DNA of 17,036 bases from JABIEQ01 sp964516055. Lineage in GTDB: Bacteria > Patescibacteriota > Patescibacteriia > Magasanikbacterales > UBA922. Location: NCBI GenBank assembly GCA_964516055.1, contig CAZEYK010000019.1:1-17036 (forward strand). The letters are read 5' to 3'. Positions 13,801-17,036 of the stretch are shown piece after piece. The notes under the pieces are model-generated. The model had not been told where the DNA came from and made no database searches. It saw only the letters and a program-made list of their open reading frames with translations. A program made the position numbers and the translations under genes. Position 1 is the first letter of the stretch, and each line of letters begins with the position of its first letter.

Positions 13801-14571
13801 GGGAATCAGCTTGTTAGTGCGTTGTCTTTGGCAGAAGTTCCTTTTGCCGATATTGGCGACGTGGTACAGGTTCGGGGAATTGTTACCGTGTTGCCTGGGG
13901 TGTTTTCTACACAATATTTTTATATTACGGATCCTGAGTTTGGTGGTGTTCAAGTATATATGTACAAAAAAGATTTTCCTGATATGTCCGTGGGTGATTT
14001 TGTTGAGGTTACTGGAGAAATACGTGAATCTCAGGGTGAGCGTCGTATAAAAATTGATGATCATTCAAATATTGTTTTGGTGGGGCAAGGGCATGATTTG
14101 GCTGCACAAATGGTTGATATTGAAAATATCACTGAAGAATATGAAGGGTGGTTTTTGAAAATATCTGGTGAGGTAACTGAATTGCAGCGGTCGTATATGT
14201 ATATTGATGATGGTACGGATGAAATTAAAGTATATTTTAAAAAAGGGGCGGCTATTCCTGCTGATCATGTTGTTCTTGGTGACATAGTTGATGTTGTAGG
14301 AATTTTGGGACAAATAAAACAGGGATATCAATTATTGCCGCGAGCTGTTGGTGATATTGTAAAAACAGGATCGATTGAACCATTTGTTTCTCAGAGTGCA
14401 TCATCTGATGGAAGTGTGGATGCTGATATTGCGGAAAAATATTTAACGGCGACAGCTGGTGGATTAACGTCTATTTTGTTTGGATTATTTTTACGGGCAC
14501 GAGGTGTTGCGTTGTTGGGATTGTTACGAAAAACTAAAACAATGGTGTCGTTATTTTTTAGACGAGGGTAA
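10867..14571 (+). CDS. Lamin-tail / PKD / OB-fold repeat surface protein
   Basis: Predicted secreted, membrane-anchored protein of 1234 residues. A signal peptide covers about 1-25 (basic start, hydrophobic run, cut near WGEEAS). Five lamin-tail (LTD) units follow, each opening with IxISE/VINE and FVEL/WVEL: about 29-137, 284-370, 447-535, 606-702 and 838-932. Two PKD-like units lie at about 190-270 (YIWNFGDGS) and 745-822 (YDPDGSVVSTTWIF). Two OB-fold-like units follow (about 985-1070 and 1092-1165; VVQVRGIVTVLPG, YFYITD, VGDFVEVTGEI, and LKISGEVTEL, MYIDDG, GDIVDVVGIL). A hydrophobic stretch about 1196-1220 with a basic tail is the anchor. Lamin-tail and OB domains outside cells often sit next to nucleases, but no nuclease motif is present. 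Ns interrupt residues 641-644. Confidence 0.85.
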   Translation: MTIKRHIFVLAIFFVSIFLYSFVWGEEASIVISEIGAYESSGLEWVEITNVGSSPVDMDGWVFWEADTNHRLALVQGDAVLDPGEIAIIAQNSDQFFSVYDVSSTVFDSSWGTLNEGGEPLGLKDSRGNFVEQFSYVGDTHFSLERINLLLADYTIENWREHPDGNSVGKENFWQGTGGGEDPPIEVIFPEAVITINTTTAFIGEELVFSGIKSFPNDRLVQYIWNFGDGSSSSGVTTTHVFDDANEFAVSLMVVDVDEVSATVQQTVTILLLPSPPDISVAVVSLVISEVYPVTAASSSEWVELYNPNDVEVSLGSYVIEDGASHTVVLEGVIGAHDFFVRTFSQAILNNGGDYVQLFYEDTLVDSVGFGSDDRATVASPDSTQTIVRNFVVGDEHVLALPFLLTDNSTQGGENSVSSEETPQTNESGGGGNPASDIEDDTFFYEGIVVINELVSDPADGQEEFVELFHSGVSVIDFTGWWLEDGSEAKTMLSGSLSPGNFFVIEKPKGNLNNDGDMLSLFSSDGTLIDKVTYGKWDDGNITSNADAPKDPYSLARKHDGIDSNYDRHDFVVTDVPTPGKPNVISFPVASDQDGGDTQSYVLSGEVVINEVFPNPAGDDSQNEFVEIKNIGKAGIDLNGXXXXKIGDATKKRFVLRNVHLDAGEIISFPRSETGLALNNSGEEKVQLFSPNDILVDVIEYSGSIGEDVSFSRDDTDMSFVWSTTVTPGKKNEISREALDPVVVVDYPPVVSVGDVAYFDGSDSYDPDGSVVSTTWIFSGEQIDQATASWVFWEAGEYEVDFSVVDNEGNTAVQKITLNVLPVEHVFVGGYVAYAGVDDVIISEIFPNPEGSDDAEFVELFNPTSQLIDLSGLSLDDGEGGSRAYSFSDGTVLLPQSYLVFDREVTKIVLNNTFDSVRLLYPDGVVAVELLYDDVVEGASYVFSQTGEYCWSVVITPGAENICEASVSIDHNSTKKIKGNQLVSALSLAEVPFADIGDVVQVRGIVTVLPGVFSTQYFYITDPEFGGVQVYMYKKDFPDMSVGDFVEVTGEIRESQGERRIKIDDHSNIVLVGQGHDLAAQMVDIENITEEYEGWFLKISGEVTELQRSYMYIDDGTDEIKVYFKKGAAIPADHVVLGDIVDVVGILGQIKQGYQLLPRAVGDIVKTGSIEPFVSQSASSDGSVDADIAEKYLTATAGGLTSILFGLFLRARGVALLGLLRKTKTMVSLFFRRG
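12787..12796. other. Assembly gap (10 Ns) inside the lamin-tail gene
   Basis: Ten unknown bases inside the fourth lamin-tail unit. The frame on both sides agrees with a 10-base gap, and the flanking unit has near-normal length, so the gap is probably real-sized. The last affected codon is NGG (Trp, Arg or Gly). Confidence 0.95.
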
Positions 14572-14608
14572 CGTGTGATTTGGCGTAGAAGTATGTCAAT
14601 ATTTTTGG

Positions 14609-14614
14609 TATACT
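14609..14614 (+). promoter_or_regulatory. Extended -10 of the antiporter gene
   Basis: TGG-TATACT, nine bases ahead of the ATG, with no good -35. Transcription would begin about at the start codon, giving a leaderless or nearly leaderless mRNA. Confidence 0.5.
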
Positions 14615-14623
14615 TTTTGCATT

Positions 14624-16339
14624 ATGATTGAAAATATTTTTTTACAAATTAGTATCCTTTTGGGGATTACCGTAAGCATTGCATTTATTGTTCGATTGCT
14701 TCGGCAACCATTGATGATTGCGTACATTGTTGCGGGAATTATTGCGGGTCCAGTATTTTTGAATGTTATTCATGGAGACAGTTCTTCATTTCAGGCATTT
14801 GCCGAGCTTGGTGTGGTGTTGTTGTTATTTTTGGTTGGGTTAAGTTTGGATTTTAAGTATATCCGTCGGGTGGGGAAGGTCGCCGTGGTTGCTGGTGTGG
14901 GGCAGGTATTATTTACGGGAGTTATTGGTTGGTTGCTTTTGACGGCGCTTGGGCTTGGGACATTTGAAGCGTTGTATCTTTCTATTGCTATTACGTTTTC
15001 AAGTACGATTATTATTATCAAGTTGTTGTCTGATAAGCAGGATTTAGAAAGTGTGTATGGGCGTTTTACGGTAGGGCTTTTGCTTGTACAAGATGTTATC
15101 GCTATTACGGTGATGATTTTGTTTAAAACATTTTTTTCTGGAAATGGTACGTGGGGTGCATTGAGTATTTTTTTGTTGAAAGGCGGGGTGCTGGTTGCGG
15201 TGATATATTTTTTGGCTCGGGTATTGCTTCCTCCGCTTTTGAATAAGGTTGCGAATTCTGGTGAATTTTTGTTTTTGTTTACTATTGCGTGGTGTTTTGG
15301 TATTTCTAGTTTAGTGTATTGGTTTGGATTTTCCCTTGAGATTGGTGCCGTTATGGCGGGTATTTCTTTGGGTTCTTCAAAATATAGTTTGGAGATTGGA
15401 AGTAAAATTCGTCCGCTTCGAGATTTTTTTATTGTGCTCTTTTTTATTATTCTTGGAAGTGAAATGGGGGTTGGAAATATTTCTGTTGTGCTTGGTCCTG
15501 GACTTTTATTGTCGTTATTTATTTTGGTGGGGAATCCTCTTATTTTGTTTGTGCTTTTTCGCGTTATGCGATTTACCAGAAGAAATTGTTTACTCATTGG
15601 TCTTACTGCCGCACAAGTGAGTGAGTTCGGTTTTATTCTTTTGTTTACTGGTCAGCAGGAGGGGTTTGTGAGTGACGAAAGTTTGACGTTGTTTACTTTT
15701 GTGGCACTTGTAACCATTTTTATTTCGTCGTATGTGGTGTCATATAATGAACAATTGTATCGTCTGTTGAAGCCACTTTTTGATTTTTTTGGAAAAGATA
15801 AATATCAACAACAAGAAGATGTTATTGAAAAATATGACGTATGGGTTATTGGATATCATCGGATTGGGTGGCGTATTTGTGATGAGTTGAAGGCGCAAGG
15901 AAAAAAATTTGCAGTTATTGATTATAATCCTCTTGTGGTAGACAAGGCGAAGCATTTGGGCATTCCTGTATACTTTGGGGACGTGGCTGATGTAGAATTT
16001 TTGTCTCAGGTACCATTAGAAAAAGCAAAGATGATTATTTCTACGATTCATGAAGAAGATGATCAGCTGACGCTTATTCGAAATGTACGTGATCGATCTC
16101 AAAAGCCATATATTATTGCGACATTATTTCATAATAAATTTTTGGATGATTTGTATCATGCAGGGGCAAATTATGTGTTGTTGCCGCACTTAGTTGGAGG
16201 AAATTGGATGTCTCAATTGTTACGAGAAAGTCCATGGACAAAGCGAACCTTTCAACAACTAAAGTCACAACAGAAAAAGGATATGAAGCAGATACTTGCT
16301 TCTTTGCCGTTGCAAGCAGAAGCGGCAAATGATTCTTGA
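14624..16339 (+). CDS. CPA2 family cation:proton antiporter with TrkA-N domain (Kef-like)
   Basis: Monovalent cation/proton antiporter of the inner membrane, family 2. Of 571 residues, about 1-385 are membrane helices with the CPA2 core: the N-terminal LLRQPLMIAYIVAGIIAGP (about 25-43), AELGVVLLLFLVGLSLD (about 60-76), SSTIIIIKLL and LLLVQDVIAI (about 152-161, carrying the QD pair). A cytoplasmic Rossmann-like TrkA-N domain covers about 404-530, with the nucleotide-binding glycine motif GYHRIG (410-415) and VIDYN at its strand 2 end. This is a slight variant of GxGxxG. A C-terminal TrkA-C domain is not present; the tail after 540 is short and polar. Substrate (K+ or Na+) cannot be read from the sequence. 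Stop is TGA, which overlaps the -35 of the tRNA promoter. Confidence 0.93.
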   Translation: MIENIFLQISILLGITVSIAFIVRLLRQPLMIAYIVAGIIAGPVFLNVIHGDSSSFQAFAELGVVLLLFLVGLSLDFKYIRRVGKVAVVAGVGQVLFTGVIGWLLLTALGLGTFEALYLSIAITFSSTIIIIKLLSDKQDLESVYGRFTVGLLLVQDVIAITVMILFKTFFSGNGTWGALSIFLLKGGVLVAVIYFLARVLLPPLLNKVANSGEFLFLFTIAWCFGISSLVYWFGFSLEIGAVMAGISLGSSKYSLEIGSKIRPLRDFFIVLFFIILGSEMGVGNISVVLGPGLLLSLFILVGNPLILFVLFRVMRFTRRNCLLIGLTAAQVSEFGFILLFTGQQEGFVSDESLTLFTFVALVTIFISSYVVSYNEQLYRLLKPLFDFFGKDKYQQQEDVIEKYDVWVIGYHRIGWRICDELKAQGKKFAVIDYNPLVVDKAKHLGIPVYFGDVADVEFLSQVPLEKAKMIISTIHEEDDQLTLIRNVRDRSQKPYIIATLFHNKFLDDLYHAGANYVLLPHLVGGNWMSQLLRESPWTKRTFQQLKSQQKKDMKQILASLPLQAEAANDS

Positions 16340-16364
16340 CATAATTTTGCCATACTGATATACT
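16336..16364 (+). promoter_or_regulatory. Consensus promoter of the tRNA cluster
   Basis: TTGACA (16336-16341), exactly 17 bp, TATACT (16359-16364). The -35 overlaps the antiporter stop codon. Expected start is near 16371, about 47 bases before the first tRNA. Confidence 0.88.
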
Positions 16365-16417
16365 TTTTTCGCTTTTGTTTCTCTCTTTGGGGGGATACGT
16401 ACATAAACTTTTATTAT

Positions 16418-16490
16418 GGGCCAGTAGCTCATCTGGTAGAGCACCGCCTTTGCACGGCGGGGGTGGCGGGTTCGAGTCCTGTCTGGTCCA
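16418..16490 (+). tRNA. tRNA-Ala (anticodon UGC)
   Basis: Full cloverleaf: acceptor GGGCCAG/CTGGTCC, D arm GCTC/GAGC, anticodon stem CCGCC/GGCGG with loop TTTGCAC (anticodon 16451-16453), and T loop TTCGAGT. Discriminator A at 16490. CCA is not encoded. Confidence 0.97.
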
Positions 16491-16499
16491 CAATGACCG

Positions 16500-16565
16500 T
16501 TGACTATTAATAGTTTACACTTAACTTGTTTTTTTAAGAGTTGATTGTTCATCGTTAATAGTCAA
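16500..16565. repeat. Inverted repeat filling the Ala-Phe tRNA spacer
   Basis: TTGACTATTAA (16500-16510) and TTAATAGTCAA (16555-16565) are a perfect 11-bp inverted repeat covering most of the spacer. The right arm belongs to GTTAATAGTCAATTGT, repeated with one change in the next spacer (16692-16707). Confidence 0.6.
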
Positions 16566-16578
16566 TTGTTTTTTATAG

Positions 16579-16650
16579 GCCGGGGTAGCTCAGTGGTAGA
16601 GCAGTGGACTGAAAATCCTCGTGTCGAGAGTTCAATTCTCTCCCCCGGCA
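16579..16650 (+). tRNA. tRNA-Phe (anticodon GAA)
   Basis: Acceptor GCCGGGG/CCCCGGC, D arm GCTC/GAGC, anticodon loop CTGAAAA (anticodon 16611-16613), and T arm GAGAG/CTCTC with loop TTCAATT. The anticodon stem GTGGA/TCCTC has one T-T mismatch. CCA is not encoded. Confidence 0.96.
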
Positions 16651-16660
16651 CGAGAGTATT

Positions 16661-16722
16661 ACAATTGATCTTTGACTTTCATTTTTTGTAGGTTAATAAT
16701 CAATTGTGAATAATCAATTGAT
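16661..16722. repeat. Inverted and direct repeats in the Phe-Pro tRNA spacer
   Basis: ACAATTGAT (16661-16669) pairs perfectly with ATCAATTGT (16699-16707). A second ATCAATTGAT, itself palindromic, follows at 16713-16722, right before tRNA-Pro. Confidence 0.6.
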
Positions 16723-16726
16723 AATT

Positions 16727-16800
16727 CGGGGTGTAGCTCAGTTGGCTAGAGCGCGCGCTTTGGGAGCGTGAGGCCGAAGGTTCGAGTCCTTTCTCCCCGA
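16727..16800 (+). tRNA. tRNA-Pro (anticodon UGG)
   Basis: Acceptor CGGGGTG/CTCCCCG (one T-T mismatch), D arm GCTC/GAGC, anticodon stem CGCGC/GCGTG with loop TTTGGGA (anticodon 16761-16763), and T arm GAAGG/CCTTT with loop TTCGAGT. CCA is not encoded. Confidence 0.95.
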
Positions 16801-16807
16801 CAAAATT

Positions 16808-16835
16808 ACAGACACCATACGTGGTGTCTGTTTTT
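16808..16835 (+). terminator. Terminator of the tRNA cluster
   Basis: ACAGACACCA, loop TACG, TGGTGTCTGT: a perfect 10-bp stem followed by a T run, eight bases after tRNA-Pro. Confidence 0.93.
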
Positions 16836-16880
16836 GTAATTGGCTTTTCTTTTTAATATTTTTGTGGCAAATTCTATGAA

Positions 16881-16915
16881 GACAGAACGTGGACTATTTC
16901 TGTCGTTCAATAGCG
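16881..16915 (+). promoter_or_regulatory. Hairpins upstream of the last, partial gene
   Basis: GACAGAA (16881-16887) pairs with TTCTGTC (16898-16904), followed by ATAGC-GGT-GCTAT nearby. They would lie in the 5' leader of the next gene. No clear promoter was identified between 16836 and 16969. Confidence 0.3.
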
Positions 16916-16969
16916 GTGCTATCTTTGTGATCAGCATTGTCTCCAAGACTTGAAAGAGGAGCCCAAAAC

Positions 16970-17036
16970 ATGGCCGATGATCCTAAAAAATCGCAAAATA
17001 CAAGCGATCGTGTGTTGGAAGCAGTAAAAGAGTACC
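16970..17036 (+). CDS. Unrecognised protein, N-terminal start only (partial)
   Basis: ATG 16970 follows a good ribosome site (AGAGGAG at 16954-16960, nine bases away). The open frame runs off the window after 22 residues, MADDPKKSQNTSDRVLEAVK and then EY. The start is polar and charged with no signal peptide, so the protein is probably cytoplasmic. It is too short to assign to a family. It follows the tRNA terminator and so belongs to a new transcription unit. Confidence 0.65.
   Translation, partial: MADDPKKSQNTSDRVLEAVKEY

Noticed and set aside
13483..14064. 193-residue minus-strand frame inside the lamin-tail gene
   Set aside because: A shadow of the strongly G/T-biased coding strand; its composition is unnatural (Ile, Asn, His, Arg) and the sense frame has clear domains.
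14791..15597. 268-residue minus-strand frame inside the antiporter gene
   Set aside because: Antisense shadow of a well-supported membrane protein; low-complexity Pro/Thr/Asn/Lys composition.
16491..16726. CRISPR array suggested by repeats between tRNAs
   Set aside because: Only two imperfect copies with no regular spacer length and no cas genes; the repeats are hairpin arms in tRNA spacers.

Overview
The window looks like the replication-origin region of a Patescibacteria/CPR bacterium, probably of the Parcubacteria type (inferred from gene content only). The order dnaN-dnaA | rpmH-rnpA-yidD is the classic bacterial origin neighbourhood. Candidate-phylum traits are the sparse Shine-Dalgarno sites, the short leaders, a DksA/TraR-like protein that has lost its zinc cysteines, a very large lamin-tail surface protein, and a LysM/M23 peptidase with a long membrane-proximal N-terminus. 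TGA is used as a stop (antiporter gene), so the Gracilibacteria/SR1 UGA-glycine code does not apply. A run of 10 Ns shows this is a scaffold from a draft assembly.

Layout. 1-377: 3' end of a gene for an Ig-like extracellular protein. 430-3224: dnaN and dnaA on the minus strand. Their spacer holds a near-textbook basal unwinding element: DnaA boxes, a short G-rich step and six TAG/TAA DnaA-trios. More DnaA boxes lie in the divergent dnaA/rpmH spacer. 3504-4711: rightward rpmH (L34 with a long basic tail), rnpA, yidD and a DUF167/YggU gene; yidC is not next to yidD. 4785-6068: trigger factor, leftward. 6284-7669: LysM+M23 envelope hydrolase, rightward. 10580 down to 7693: a leftward unit that starts at a consensus promoter with a roughly 420-nt structured RNA, then dksA/traR-like, lspA and comM/yifB, the three genes overlapping one another. 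10867-14571: a 1234-residue lamin-tail/PKD/OB-fold membrane-anchored protein. 14624-16339: a CPA2 cation/proton antiporter with a Rossmann regulatory domain. 16418-16800: tRNA-Ala(UGC), tRNA-Phe(GAA) and tRNA-Pro(UGG) behind a consensus promoter and ahead of a strong terminator. 16970-end: start of an unrecognised gene.

How it fits together. The left part supplies replication initiation (DnaA, clamp) and the translation/RNA-processing core (L34, RNase P protein, trigger factor, tRNAs). The rest is largely envelope biology (LysM/M23 hydrolase, lipoprotein signal peptidase, surface proteins, antiporter) plus the DNA-uptake-type ATPase ComM. Genes alternate in direction, and most convergent junctions carry a hairpin terminator that reads both ways.

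The least-explained parts are the minus-strand structured RNA (about 10162-10580), whose terminator arm can be sequestered in an alternative hairpin, and the AT-rich segment just beyond it (10587-10830), which holds DnaA boxes and three evenly spaced GCTTATT repeats 7 kb from dnaA. These are the best places to look for something new.
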